Assembly: GCA_023481025.1 (NCBI GenBank)
Contig: JAMCWV010000188.1
Location: 1-37,929 of the forward strand
DNA from: Gammaproteobacteria bacterium
GTDB lineage: Bacteria > Pseudomonadota > Gammaproteobacteria > Enterobacterales > Alteromonadaceae
Direction of reading: 5' to 3'
DNA length: 37,929 bases
Below are positions 19,767-28,266 of this stretch, in pieces (the stretch's first letter is position 1; the number at the start of each line of letters is the position of its first letter). The position numbers and the translations under genes were made by a program. The notes under the pieces are model-generated. The model did not search any database. It was not told the DNA's origin and saw only the letters and a list, made by a program, of their open reading frames with translations.

Positions 19767-21163
19767 AAAGGATGCAAGACAAGAAAGGGACAGCGCCGGC
19801 AAATTCAAAACAAGCACGTAAGCACAGCATTGGAATCGTCGCCGTGGTGATTGTTTTGCTGGTCATTCTTAATCGAGTTGCAGCAAGCGAAAATGACCCA
19901 GCCACGCTCAGTCTCGTCGTGGATAGTGCTGAATTGATTGTTAGTCAGGATCAAATTCAACGGATTGCATTAGCTCGCACAGACATTATTGAAGCGCGTT
20001 TAATGAATGAGCGAGAGCTCCTCATTCTTGCTCTGCAAGTTGGCGAAGTCGATCTCTGGTGGTGGACCAATAAAGGTGTTCGTCATAGGCAACGCGTGCG
20101 GGTTGTTGCTCGCCAGGACCGGCAGCTTGAGCGCCAAGTAAGAGCGATTTTAAGTAGCCGCGAACGCGACCAAAGCGAGCTGTCTGAACTTGGTGTAGTG
20201 ACTAGCCAATGGGACGACGGCTATTTATTTTTGCGTGGTGAAGTGAGTGCTCATGAGCTTGCACAGTTCACAGAGCTTAAGCAACAACATAGTCAACTGG
20301 ATCTACATGGCTTGTATTACACACCAGAAATTGCCGAAGTGATTGAACTGGAAGTACAAGTGTATGAAGTCAGTACGCGCTGGTTGCAGCAACTCGGTTT
20401 ACGTTGGCAGCAAACCGCAGCAGGCCCGGTATTTGGTGTGCTCGCGGACGGTGTTGGCGGGGATATTTGGCGTGTTGAAAGCGCTATGGATCTGAATTTA
20501 GTCCCTGGTGATAGCGATTTGTTGCAAGAGCTTGGCCGCGGTCAACGTAGCTATCTAGGGTGGATGGCGAGCTTGCGGAGTGTGCTGCAGCTCGTGCAAG
20601 AGCGTGGTGCTGGGAAAGTCCTAGCGACGCCGCGTTTGCGTGTTGAGAGTGGTACGCAAGCGACCTTTCTCGCTGGCGGCGAAATCCCGGTACCACAAAC
20701 TAATGCGCTTGGACAAACGGAGGTGACCTTCAAAAACTACGGGGTTCAGCTGCATGTTCTGCCGGAGTTACTTGCCGATCAACAAATCCGCACGCATCTG
20801 ATAAGTGAATTAAGTCATCCTGACTTAAGCGTTGCCGTACAAGGAGTCCCGGGTTTGCGCAGTCGTCGAACCGAGACAACTGTGACGGTTGCCGATGGCG
20901 AAACGCTAGTTGTGGCAGGCCTAATTAGCTATGAAGAAAGTTCAACACGAAGTGGTTTACCCGGTGCAATGAGTGGCCCTGGAACGGGCAGTAATTTACT
21001 CAGTGCAGAGGATTATAGTCAGCAACACACGGAGGTCGTGGTGTTTGTCACACCGCGCAATGTGAGCCGAGTACAACGGCAACAGAAACTGCAACGGGAA
21101 CAGCAGCAAGAGTTTATGTCGCTGTTTCAAACTCTCGGTTGTACCGGCATGGAAGAGCGTTGA
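19760..21163 (+). CDS. cpaC: Tad pilus secretin CpaC/RcpA
   Basis: Outer-membrane secretin that forms the pore of the Tad machine. The N-terminus has a signal-anchor-like segment (about 24-41), then a pilus N-domain (LSLVVDSAELIVSQDQIQRIALA) and a region of BON type. The secretin core follows from about residue 210, with the conserved VLATPRLRVESG, FLAGGEIPVP and VADGETLVVAGLI motifs. At 467 residues it is of normal size. The start is uncertain: ATG 19760 overlaps the cpaB stop, ATG 19772 is also possible, and the in-frame ATG at 19715 lies deep in cpaB. No lipobox is present and no pilotin was recognised. Confidence 0.88.
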   Translation: MVERMQDKKGTAPANSKQARKHSIGIVAVVIVLLVILNRVAASENDPATLSLVVDSAELIVSQDQIQRIALARTDIIEARLMNERELLILALQVGEVDLWWWTNKGVRHRQRVRVVARQDRQLERQVRAILSSRERDQSELSELGVVTSQWDDGYLFLRGEVSAHELAQFTELKQQHSQLDLHGLYYTPEIAEVIELEVQVYEVSTRWLQQLGLRWQQTAAGPVFGVLADGVGGDIWRVESAMDLNLVPGDSDLLQELGRGQRSYLGWMASLRSVLQLVQERGAGKVLATPRLRVESGTQATFLAGGEIPVPQTNALGQTEVTFKNYGVQLHVLPELLADQQIRTHLISELSHPDLSVAVQGVPGLRSRRTETTVTVADGETLVVAGLISYEESSTRSGLPGAMSGPGTGSNLLSAEDYSQQHTEVVVFVTPRNVSRVQRQQKLQREQQQEFMSLFQTLGCTGMEER

Positions 21164-21214
21164 TTCGATTTCGATAGGCAGTAAGAAGGGCATAAATACG
21201 GCAAAGGAGCGCCA

Positions 21215-22459
21215 ATGAAAACCTATGCAGAACTACTAACGCAAACTGTTGCGGCTTTAAATTTACATCAAACTGATGTTATGCAACTCGATGATGACGC
21301 ACTCCGAGATCTTGTGCGCCAGGGCTTACGTGAACAATTACGTGAAGGCCGGGATTGGCAAATTGAAGAGAGTGAGCAGCAACTTACGCAACGTGTTTTA
21401 GATGATGTCGTTGGACTTGGTCCGCTCGAAGGACTTCTGCGAGACGAAACGGTCTCAGAAATTATGGTCAATCGCTATAACCAAATATTTATTGAGCAGT
21501 CGGGTCGTTTGCAACTGAGTCCGGTGCAGTTTATGCATGAAACCGCGCTGCGCCAAGTACTTGAACGCATTGTGGCACCTCTCGGGCGCCGAATTGACGC
21601 GAGTTCGCCGATGGTGGATGCACGATTGGCGAACGGTTCACGGGTCAATGCCGTGTTACCTCCGTTAGCTGTCGCAGGGGCTTGCTTAACAATTCGAAAG
21701 TTCAGCAATCACCGGATATTCATGGCAAATCTTGTGGAGTTTGGCAGCATTTCGCCGCTGTTAGCCGAATTGCTCGAAATTGGTGTGAAGCAGCGTCAGA
21801 ACCTTGTCATTAGCGGCGGCACTGGGAGTGGCAAGACTACCTTGCTCAATGTGTTGGCGGACCATATTCATCCAGGTGAACGGGTGATCACGATTGAGGA
21901 CGCTGCAGAGCTGCAGTTGCACCACGAAAACCTAGTCTGTTTAGAGGCCCGCCCGGCCAACCAAGAAGGTGCGGGGGCAGTGTCGATCCGGCAGCTCGTC
22001 ATGAATGCGCTGCGGATGCGGCCCGATCGAATTGTCGTCGGCGAGTGTCGCGGTGGTGAGAGCCTTGATATGTTGCAGGCGATGAATACTGGTCATGCAG
22101 GATCGATGACAACGTTGCACGCAAACACCCCGCGTGACGCACTCAGTCGGCTTGAAACTATGGTACTGATGGCTGGATTAGATTTGCCGTTGTATGCAGT
22201 GCGGCAGCAAATCGCCGGTGCGATTCAACTGATTGTACAGATTTGTCGATTAGCGAATGGTAAACGGGTGGTCAGCAGTTTGACGGAAGTACGCGGGCAA
22301 GCCGGCGACGTCATGCAGTTAGCCGAGATTATTCGTTACAACCAAGCAAGCGATAACCATGAGTGGACCGGGCAAATACCAAGTTTTATTGATGAATTAC
22401 CGAATGACCAGCGTGATGAAATGATTGCCCGGTTACAGCAGGTGAGTGCCCATGACTGA
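21215..22459 (+). CDS. cpaF: Tad pilus assembly ATPase CpaF/TadA
   Basis: A 414-residue cytoplasmic type II/IV secretion ATPase that powers pilus assembly. The Walker A motif is GGTGSGKTT, followed by ITIEDAAELQL (Asp box), RPDRIVVGECRGGE (Walker B region) and TGHAGSMTTLHANTP (His box), all in CpaF/TadA form. AAAGGAG lies before ATG 21215. The 51-base gap after the secretin gene is where cpaE/tadZ stands in many loci; here there is no such gene. Confidence 0.94.
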   Translation: MKTYAELLTQTVAALNLHQTDVMQLDDDALRDLVRQGLREQLREGRDWQIEESEQQLTQRVLDDVVGLGPLEGLLRDETVSEIMVNRYNQIFIEQSGRLQLSPVQFMHETALRQVLERIVAPLGRRIDASSPMVDARLANGSRVNAVLPPLAVAGACLTIRKFSNHRIFMANLVEFGSISPLLAELLEIGVKQRQNLVISGGTGSGKTTLLNVLADHIHPGERVITIEDAAELQLHHENLVCLEARPANQEGAGAVSIRQLVMNALRMRPDRIVVGECRGGESLDMLQAMNTGHAGSMTTLHANTPRDALSRLETMVLMAGLDLPLYAVRQQIAGAIQLIVQICRLANGKRVVSSLTEVRGQAGDVMQLAEIIRYNQASDNHEWTGQIPSFIDELPNDQRDEMIARLQQVSAHD

Positions 22460-23309
22460 GTTGGTGCAAGCGACGTTGGCAGCGGCGCTCATGGCTGCCA
22501 GTCTCAGTTTTATTGTGGCGGTGTTGGTGCGCGGGTTGTTGCATGACTACCGCCAGCATTACGAACAGCGCTGGCAGAACAACTTAACCTCTCTGTTCTT
22601 GTTCGTACGAGTTCGCGACTTAGTTTTGATCTGGTTCATTTTGCTCAGTATAGTCATTTTCGTTGCGAGTTTTTTTCTTGACTCATGGTGGAGCTTAGGG
22701 GTTTTAACCGTGCTGGGGATCGTACTACCTTGGCAAAGCTATAAGCGCATGCAAAAGCGTCGCCAGCAACATGTCACGCGACAATTACCGGCCATGTTAA
22801 CGTTGCTATCAACGACGCTACGAAGTGGCGGTACAGTTGCACAAGGCATTGCGTTTGCCGCTGCAGAGATGACCGCGCCACTGGGGCAAGAATTACAGAT
22901 TATTAGTCGCCAGTTGCGCCTTGGGAAAAGCTTGCCTGTGGTCTTTAAGGCGTTCGCCGAGCTCTATCCGTCTGACGATTTGCATCGAATTTACCTCGCG
23001 CTAGACCATGGCCAATCACTTGGTGGAAAGCAAGCACAGTTGCTCGATAGTTTGGCGCAAACACTGCGTCGCAAACAACAGCTTGAGCAACGCATCAAAA
23101 GCCTGAGCGCGCAGGGCCGTTTGCAGGGCAAAGTGATGACGGCCATGCCTTTATTTATTCTACTTGTGCTGTGGGGAATTGAAGGTGAGTCGCTCGAACA
23201 GTTGAGTCAACATCCCATTGGTTGGGGACTAGCGGCACTCCTTGTGGTGATGTTGTGCGGTGGTCATTGGCTGATGCAGCGTCTGCTTAAAATTGAGGTA
23301 GCGCTGTAA
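22452..23309 (+). CDS. tadB: Tad pilus inner-membrane platform protein TadB
   Basis: A 285-residue GspF-like protein with membrane segments near the N-terminus (about 6-25 and 52-95) and two at the C-terminus (about 233-250 and 258-278). The conserved cytoplasmic GspF motif spans LPAMLTLLSTTLRSGGTVAQGI. ATG 22452 overlaps the cpaF stop and has AGGTGA correctly placed; an in-frame GTG at 22446 is less likely. Confidence 0.87.
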   Translation: MTELVQATLAAALMAASLSFIVAVLVRGLLHDYRQHYEQRWQNNLTSLFLFVRVRDLVLIWFILLSIVIFVASFFLDSWWSLGVLTVLGIVLPWQSYKRMQKRRQQHVTRQLPAMLTLLSTTLRSGGTVAQGIAFAAAEMTAPLGQELQIISRQLRLGKSLPVVFKAFAELYPSDDLHRIYLALDHGQSLGGKQAQLLDSLAQTLRRKQQLEQRIKSLSAQGRLQGKVMTAMPLFILLVLWGIEGESLEQLSQHPIGWGLAALLVVMLCGGHWLMQRLLKIEVAL

Positions 23310-23872
23310 TGTTACTGGTGCTGGTGACCATGCTAGCTGCGGGTTGTTTGAGTTTTGTGCTCATGGTAATCGGCATGGCCGTGTTTAAAGCGCTCGATGC
23401 TCGGCAACTTCGAATACAGCGCTTGCATCGGGTGCGTTGTCAATTACCGGCCATGATGGAGCTTTTGGCGATGCTATTAACCGCAGGTTTGCCGTTGATG
23501 GCGGCGATGCAGCAATTACTTTCACAAGGCCGCCAAAATGCGTTACAGCAAGAATTACGTTTAGTTGTGGCGGCAGTGCGGACCGGTGAACCATGGGTTA
23601 ACGCCATGCAAAACTTTCGTCAGCGTAATCCTGTGGCCGAAGTGAGTATGTTTGTCACCATGTTGATTCAATCGAGTCAGCATGGAGGAGCGCTGTCGGG
23701 GTTATTGGGGGAGCAAGCTGCGTCATTTCGGCAAACCTTAGCCGAAGAAGTTGAACAGCAAGCTCAGGAGCTTCCCGTGCGGTTGTTATTACCCTTAATT
23801 GTGTTTGTTTTTCCGGCAACTATGTTGCCATTTATTGGCATTATTGCCGCCAAAGTTATGTGGCAGACCTAA
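23309..23872 (+). CDS. tadC: Tad pilus inner-membrane platform protein TadC, short form
   Basis: A second GspF-type protein of only 187 residues, against about 290-330 for usual TadC. It has one N-terminal membrane segment (about 2-27), the conserved LPAMMELLAMLLTAGLPL helix pair, the GGALSGLLGEQAASFR motif and a C-terminal segment (about 159-182). It appears to lack the second N-terminal membrane segment of longer TadC proteins. It overlaps tadB by one base (TAATG). The reading frame is intact, so it looks like a compact form rather than a broken gene. Confidence 0.82.
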   Translation: MLLVLVTMLAAGCLSFVLMVIGMAVFKALDARQLRIQRLHRVRCQLPAMMELLAMLLTAGLPLMAAMQQLLSQGRQNALQQELRLVVAAVRTGEPWVNAMQNFRQRNPVAEVSMFVTMLIQSSQHGGALSGLLGEQAASFRQTLAEEVEQQAQELPVRLLLPLIVFVFPATMLPFIGIIAAKVMWQT

Positions 23873-23896
23873 TAGGGCTGCGCCCATGGAGGGGTT

Positions 23897-24310
23897 ATGA
23901 AAAATCGTGATGAATATTGTGATGTGCGCTTGCGGGAGTACGGCAGTTTTGCCAACTTTGCTGTTCGACAACAAGAGCATTGGTTGTTTATTGGCTACCT
24001 GCGGGTCGCACGGCGATTCTTCCCACGCTTGTTTGGCTGGCGCCAACGACATCGTGGTCGGGCTGGTGAACGTTGCAGTGGAATCTGGCTGCCGAATTGT
24101 CGGGTCGTCCACAGTTTTTTCTTACATGAGTCTCTGCAATTGGTTTGGTTGAATGATGCCGGGCAGGTTATTCGTGAGCAAGTGTTGCGCCCGTATCGAA
24201 TTGCATGGTGCAAAGAAGCTACGGGTGTCATCGAGCTCGCGGCTGACACACTCGCATTAAAACGCCAACCCCATTCAGTCCACACCCATCCGGCAGAGGA
24301 TATTCAATGA
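23897..24310 (+). CDS. DUF192-like protein in Tad operon
   Basis: A 137-residue basic protein. The region from about 65 to 118 (LPNCRVVHSFFLHESLQLVWLNDAGQVIRE..., then RIAWCKEATGVIEL) matches the general pattern of the DUF192/UPF0127 fold: xxSVHTFGMxxPIDVVFLD, a basic residue run, then a hydrophobic ending. Many DUF192 proteins have signal peptides; this one has none visible. GGAGGGG precedes ATG 23897 and the 3' end overlaps the next gene by 4 bases. Function is unknown; the operon position suggests a role in the pilus system. Confidence 0.6.
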   Translation: MKNRDEYCDVRLREYGSFANFAVRQQEHWLFIGYLRVARRFFPRLFGWRQRHRGRAGERCSGIWLPNCRVVHSFFLHESLQLVWLNDAGQVIREQVLRPYRIAWCKEATGVIELAADTLALKRQPHSVHTHPAEDIQ

Positions 24311-24729
24311 AACGCTTCAGTTTAACGCTACTTGGTTTGCTATTACTCACTGGCTGCAACAGTGCTGCACCGATGCGCTCGGATGAGGTGAGTCGTCTTG
24401 AAGAGAAGGCATTAAATGCCTATCGTTATGGTGATTTACTCGCTGCGGAAAGTTATCTGCATCGGTTACTGGCGCAACAAGACAACGACGCGCAAGGTTG
24501 GTTACTGCTTGGTAATATTCAACTAAGGCAACAGCGTTTGCACGCTGCGCAGCATGCCTATGAACAAGCTATTTTGCGGGATGATTCGTTACTTTTGGCG
24601 CACCACAACTTAGCCTTGGTGTACTTACGCTTGGCCACGCAAACCTTGATTAATGGCCAAGCTCATACCAGTAAGCGGTCGCCGTTGTTAGAGGCGTTAT
24701 TGCGGCTACAAGCACCGCAATTGCCTTAA
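24307..24729 (+). CDS. TPR lipoprotein, TadD-like
   Basis: A 140-residue lipoprotein with lipobox LLTGC (Cys17). Two or three tetratricopeptide-type helices follow ([47 protein letters not shown] and [13 protein letters not shown]). In Tad systems TadD is a TPR lipoprotein needed for secretin function. This one is small for TadD. It is the last gene of the operon; its TAA overlaps the stop of the convergent smpB by two bases. Confidence 0.7.
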   Translation: MKRFSLTLLGLLLLTGCNSAAPMRSDEVSRLEEKALNAYRYGDLLAAESYLHRLLAQQDNDAQGWLLLGNIQLRQQRLHAAQHAYEQAILRDDSLLLAHHNLALVYLRLATQTLINGQAHTSKRSPLLEALLRLQAPQLP

Positions 24730-25199
24730 CGTTGTTGGTGCTTCATGAGTCGTTCTTTTTGACGTGCCCAATCGCGATCTTTGATAGTGTCGCGCTTGTC
24801 ATGGGATTTTTTCCCTTTGGCCAAATGAATTTCGACTTTCACCCAGCATTTTTTCCAGTACATTGCGGTGGCTACGATAGTGTAGCCCTCGCGCTCAACT
24901 TTACCGATGAGGGTGTTTAGCTCACGTTTTTTCAAGAGTAACTTGCGCGTGCGATCGGGATCGCACACAACGTGAGTTGACGCTTGATTTAACGGTTGAA
25001 TTTGTGAGCCCAGCAGATAGGCTTCGCCGTCACGTAGGATCACGTAGCTGTCGGCAATATTGACTTTGCCGGCCCGGATGCTTTTGACTTCCCAACCCTG
25101 CAACTCTAAACCCGCCTCGTATTTATCTTCGAGGAAATATTCGTGGCGAGCTTTTTTGTTCAGAGCGATTGTTGTTGATGGATTTTTTTTCTGTTTCAT
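24726..25199 (-). CDS. smpB: SsrA-binding protein SmpB
   Basis: Partner of tmRNA in rescue of stalled ribosomes. The 157-residue protein starts [24 protein letters not shown], has the beta-barrel motif [19 protein letters not shown], and ends with the basic tail ([26 protein letters not shown]) that enters the decoding site. The frame is open further upstream to 25400, but ATG 25199 gives the family length. No Shine-Dalgarno sequence lies before it, and a TATAAT ends only seven bases upstream. No ssrA gene is in the window. Confidence 0.96.
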   Translation of the reverse strand: MKQKKNPSTTIALNKKARHEYFLEDKYEAGLELQGWEVKSIRAGKVNIADSYVILRDGEAYLLGSQIQPLNQASTHVVCDPDRTRKLLLKKRELNTLIGKVEREGYTIVATAMYWKKCWVKVEIHLAKGKKSHDKRDTIKDRDWARQKERLMKHQQR

Positions 25200-25206
25200 G
25201 GGGCGT

Positions 25207-25235
25207 ATTATACGCTTGCTCGCGCGATAGCAAAA
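25207..25235 (-). promoter_or_regulatory. smpB promoter, giving a leaderless or nearly leaderless mRNA
   Basis: On the minus strand: TTTTGC (25235-25230), a 17-base spacer and a perfect TATAAT (25212-25207). The smpB ATG begins at 25199, seven bases beyond the -10, so transcription would start at or within a base or two of the ATG. The -10 lies within a GCGTAT-T-ATACGC palindrome (25203-25215). Confidence 0.6.
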
Positions 25236-25391
25236 GGGGCTGAAAGAAAAGATGCACATCCTTTTTAGATTCGTTAGAATGCGCAGCTTCGCCGATTGTC
25301 GAAATCTTGAACACATCGTGCGCATCAAGTTTAATATCAGCGACAGGCTGCTGTGTTTCGATGCGCAGGACGAGAGGAAGTAGGTAACTGG

Positions 25392-25829
25392 ATGCCACAA
25401 ATTGAACGCAGCGCCTTAGTGCCGTATAGCTGCCGTCAAATGTATGAGTTAGTCAATGATGTTGCTGCTTATCCGGAGTTTGTTCCGGGCTGTGTCGCTG
25501 CCCGAATTCTCGAAGAAAGCGACACCAGCATGGTTGCTGAATTATCGATCAGCAAGGCCGGCATTCGTCACGCGTTTACCACTCGCAATACGTTTGTAAA
25601 TGAACATTCAATTGCGATGGAATTGGTGCAAGGTCCTTTTCGCCATTTACGTGGCGGCTGGGAATTCAAGCCCCTCAGTGACGAGGCCTGCAAGGTCATC
25701 TTGCGCTTAGACTTTGAATTCTCGAATAAGATGCTGCAGTTTGCTTTCGGTAAAGTGTTTAACGAAGTAACCTCGCGTATGGTTGACGCCTTTGCAGCGC
25801 GGGCAAGACAGGTTTATGGCCATGGCTGA
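25392..25829 (+). CDS. ratA: RatA/PasT-type START-domain protein
   Basis: A 145-residue START/COQ10-like protein ([34 protein letters not shown]). In E. coli RatA/PasT was reported to block 70S assembly and to affect persistence; the fold is also that of the ubiquinone-binding Coq10 family, so its ancestral role may be in respiration. ATG 25392 is used since the upstream in-frame ATG at 25353 would overlap the promoter region of smpB and adds non-conserved residues. It is divergent from smpB and overlaps rnfH, the standard arrangement. Confidence 0.92.
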   Translation: MPQIERSALVPYSCRQMYELVNDVAAYPEFVPGCVAARILEESDTSMVAELSISKAGIRHAFTTRNTFVNEHSIAMELVQGPFRHLRGGWEFKPLSDEACKVILRLDFEFSNKMLQFAFGKVFNEVTSRMVDAFAARARQVYGHG

Positions 25830-26169
25830 GCGTTTGATTAGTATTGAAGTCGTGTATGGCACGCCGGAGAAACAAAAGATTATCCCATTCTCGGTGATCG
25901 AAGGCACCACAGTTGCTGAAGCGATCGCCCAGTCAGGGATTCAAAGTTATTTTCCAGAAATTGATCTGCAATCAAATGCAGTGGGTATTTGGAATAAGAC
26001 CTGCAAGCTAACCGATTCAGTTCGGCATGGCGATCGCGTCGAAATTTATCGCCCACTGGTGGCTGATCCGAAAGAAATCCGCCGTCGTCGCGCTGAACAA
26101 GCGAAAGAGGACGGGCGAGCCGATAAAGTGACCGGTGGTCGGCCTGACCGGCAGCGGAGTCAAAAGTAA
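25822..26169 (+). CDS. rnfH: RnfH-family ubiquitin-like protein (PasI)
   Basis: A 115-residue protein of the RnfH family ([23 protein letters not shown]...). It has the conserved YRPLVADPKEIRRRRAEQAK end of the beta-grasp domain, then a basic C-terminal tail. It forms a conserved pair with ratA, here overlapping by eight bases. ATG 25822 has AGG nine bases upstream; ATG 25816 is an alternative. Proposed antitoxin-like or Rnf-related roles are not settled. Confidence 0.9.
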   Translation: MAERLISIEVVYGTPEKQKIIPFSVIEGTTVAEAIAQSGIQSYFPEIDLQSNAVGIWNKTCKLTDSVRHGDRVEIYRPLVADPKEIRRRRAEQAKEDGRADKVTGGRPDRQRSQK

Positions 26170-26652
26170 ATGAAATTGTATGTCATGCGCCATGGTGAAG
26201 CGTGCTCGCCGACTTTGTGTGCTGGTGTTGTACAGCCAGATCACGAACGTGAGTTGACCGCTCATGGGCATGCCGAAGCCCACGCGGCCGGCAAATGGTT
26301 AGCTAGTCAAACAGCGAAGATTGACCTTGTGATTGTCAGTCCTTATGTTCGTGCGCAACAAACTTGGCAAGCAGTCGCCAAACATATCGCCGCCGAAGTC
26401 GTTGAAGTGTCCTCTGAAATTACGCCGGAAGGGGATGCCGAGATGTTCGCCAGCGCCTTATTAGCGCGTTTGCAAATTGAGCCGGCCGAACATGTTTTAC
26501 TGGTGTCACACATGCCGTTTGTGTGTTATCTCACGGCTTATCTCGACCGTGCTGTACAACCTCCGTTATTCCCTACCGCGGGTATCGCCGAGCTTGATTT
26601 GGAACCGCTTGCCATGCAGGGATTTTGGCAAGGCATGCACTGCCAAGACTAG
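26170..26652 (+). CDS. sixA: Phosphohistidine phosphatase SixA
   Basis: A 160-residue histidine phosphatase (phosphoglycerate mutase-like). The catalytic RHG motif is near the N-terminus (LYVMRHGEA), with the second arginine in SPYVRAQQTW and the conserved His in VSHMPF. SixA dephosphorylates phosphohistidine on ArcB and on NPr of the nitrogen PTS in E. coli. The start directly follows the rnfH stop; it converges with smrB after 4 bases. Confidence 0.92.
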   Translation: MKLYVMRHGEACSPTLCAGVVQPDHERELTAHGHAEAHAAGKWLASQTAKIDLVIVSPYVRAQQTWQAVAKHIAAEVVEVSSEITPEGDAEMFASALLARLQIEPAEHVLLVSHMPFVCYLTAYLDRAVQPPLFPTAGIAELDLEPLAMQGFWQGMHCQD

Positions 26653-26656
26653 CAGG

Positions 26657-27223
26657 TTAGTTCTCCGCAATACGCAATAAAACTAAGAGCGCACCTTGGC
26701 CACCCCACTCAAGTGGTGCTTGATGGAATGCTCGCACAGCCGGGTGCTGTGTTAACCAAGCGGGCACTTGCTGACGCAAGATGCCGTGGCCAATTCCATG
26801 CACGACACACAAACAAGCAATGTTTTCTGCGATGCATGCGTCTATCGCTGCTGCAAGCTCTATCCGTGCATTCGCTTTCGTGTAGCCATGTAAATCTAAC
26901 ACCATTCCCGGCTCAAAATCTCTGCGGCGCAGGCGTTTGGCAAGATAGGGCTCGTCGCCAGTGGCGACCCATTGCATGGTACCCGAGGGTAAATTCGGTT
27001 CAAAATGATCGGAAAATGGATCCGTGGCTTGAACGCGTTGTAAGGTTTTTTCCTGACGTTGCTGAAACACGCGTTTCGCCTTCTCTTTTGGTGGTGGGGG
27101 CGGTACTTCGTCTTGTTGTAATGGCGTTGCGCCGGCAACGGCTTCTTGGAATAAAGCAAGCTCGTCAGCGCTCAGACGACTTGGCGCTTTGTTACCTGTT
27201 TGCGAGCTTGATTTCTTCGCCAT
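26657..27223 (-). CDS. smrB: Ribosome rescue endonuclease SmrB
   Basis: A 188-residue Smr-domain protein. SmrB cuts mRNA between collided ribosomes to start rescue. A disordered basic/proline-rich N-terminal part (PPPPPKEKAKRVFQQR) is followed by the Smr domain with D110-LHGY and the H142-GIGHG loop. AAGGA precedes ATG 27223. Divergent from prmB-aroC, as in E. coli. Confidence 0.93.
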   Translation of the reverse strand: MAKKSSSQTGNKAPSRLSADELALFQEAVAGATPLQQDEVPPPPPKEKAKRVFQQRQEKTLQRVQATDPFSDHFEPNLPSGTMQWVATGDEPYLAKRLRRRDFEPGMVLDLHGYTKANARIELAAAIDACIAENIACLCVVHGIGHGILRQQVPAWLTQHPAVRAFHQAPLEWGGQGALLVLLRIAEN

Positions 27224-27281
27224 GACGGATAGATCCTTACAGTTTTCTTTGTGTGGTCGCCCTATGATACAAAATCATGCG

Positions 27282-27287
27282 TATAAT
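27282..27287 (+). promoter_or_regulatory. Candidate -10 box of prmB-aroC
   Basis: TATAAT at 27282-27287, 43 bases before the prmB GTG. No good -35 is seen at 16-18 bases, so only the -10 is supported. Confidence 0.4.
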
Positions 27288-27330
27288 AGGCAGTTATACA
27301 TTACATATTGCTCAGTTTGGAGAGTAAATC

Positions 27331-28266
27331 GTGACTCATGAATATGCCCAGCTTACCGACGACCTGTTAACTATTGCTGACTGGCAGCGCTACATCGCGT
27401 CTGCATTACACGGTGCCGACGTTTATTTTGGTCACGGTGCAGCCGATGGTTGGGAAGAAGCAAATTTGCTGCTTTCGGCGATTACTTCGATGTCTTTTCC
27501 TGAGTTGTATGAATTTCGTGATTGTCGGCTGACGTTCGATGAAAAAGTTCAGCTTGCTGCACTCTTAAATCGGCGTATTCGAGACAAAGTGCCAGCGGCA
27601 TACCTAGTTCACAAAGCGTGGTTTTGTGACCTTCCGTTTTATGTTGATGAGCGCGTGTTAGTGCCGCGCTCACCTATTGCAGAATTGATCGAGAAGCAAT
27701 TTCAGCCGTGGTTAACCCATGAACCTGAGCGGATTCTAGACTTGTGTACTGGCTCCGGTTGTATTGCTATCGCCTGTGCTCACTCTTTTGCGGAGGCGGA
27801 AGTTGATGCCGTTGATATTAGCCTCGATGCGCTTGCGGTAGCACGGATGAACATTGAAGAACACGGTTTAAGCCATCGCGTTGAAGCGATAGAGTCCGAT
27901 GGTTTCAATGCGCTCGACGGACGTCTTTACGACCTGATTGTGACCAACCCGCCCTATGTTGACCAAGAAGATATGGCAGATCTCCCGGACGAGTACCATC
28001 ATGAACCTGAACTGGGCCTCGCTGCGGGTCTTGATGGCCTTGATCTGGTGCGCAGGATACTGCTGGACGCCCCGGCTCACATGAACCCTGGTGCGCTACT
28101 GATTTGCGAAGTTGGCAATAGTATGGTGCATATGGATGAGCAATGGCCGGACGTTCCTTTTATGTGGATTGATTTTGAGCGTGGCGGTGACGGCGTATTT
28201 ATGATTTCACGCGAACAATTACTGGAACACGCGGAGACTATTCGGTCAGGAGGGCGTTACGTATGA
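27331..28266 (+). CDS. prmB: Ribosomal protein L3 N5-glutamine methyltransferase
   Basis: Methylates a glutamine of ribosomal protein L3. The 311-residue protein starts at a GTG with GGAGA upstream. It shows the helical N-terminal domain, the SAM motif [13 protein letters not shown], the NPPY at 206-209 and the PrmB-type sequence [21 protein letters not shown]. The stop overlaps the aroC ATG (ATGA). Confidence 0.96.
   Translation: MTHEYAQLTDDLLTIADWQRYIASALHGADVYFGHGAADGWEEANLLLSAITSMSFPELYEFRDCRLTFDEKVQLAALLNRRIRDKVPAAYLVHKAWFCDLPFYVDERVLVPRSPIAELIEKQFQPWLTHEPERILDLCTGSGCIAIACAHSFAEAEVDAVDISLDALAVARMNIEEHGLSHRVEAIESDGFNALDGRLYDLIVTNPPYVDQEDMADLPDEYHHEPELGLAAGLDGLDLVRRILLDAPAHMNPGALLICEVGNSMVHMDEQWPDVPFMWIDFERGGDGVFMISREQLLEHAETIRSGGRYV

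Noticed and set aside
23995..24285. 96-residue minus-strand open frame
   Set aside because: Antisense to the DUF192-like gene, whose strong ribosome site and overlap with its neighbour support the plus strand.
25783..26169. ratA-rnfH as an active toxin-antitoxin pair
   Set aside because: The pair is conserved core sequence in gammaproteobacteria and the START fold also fits a ubiquinone-related role; sequence alone does not support toxin activity.
26713..27225. 170-residue plus-strand open frame
   Set aside because: Antisense shadow of smrB, which has clear Smr motifs on the minus strand; the frame has no recognisable domain.
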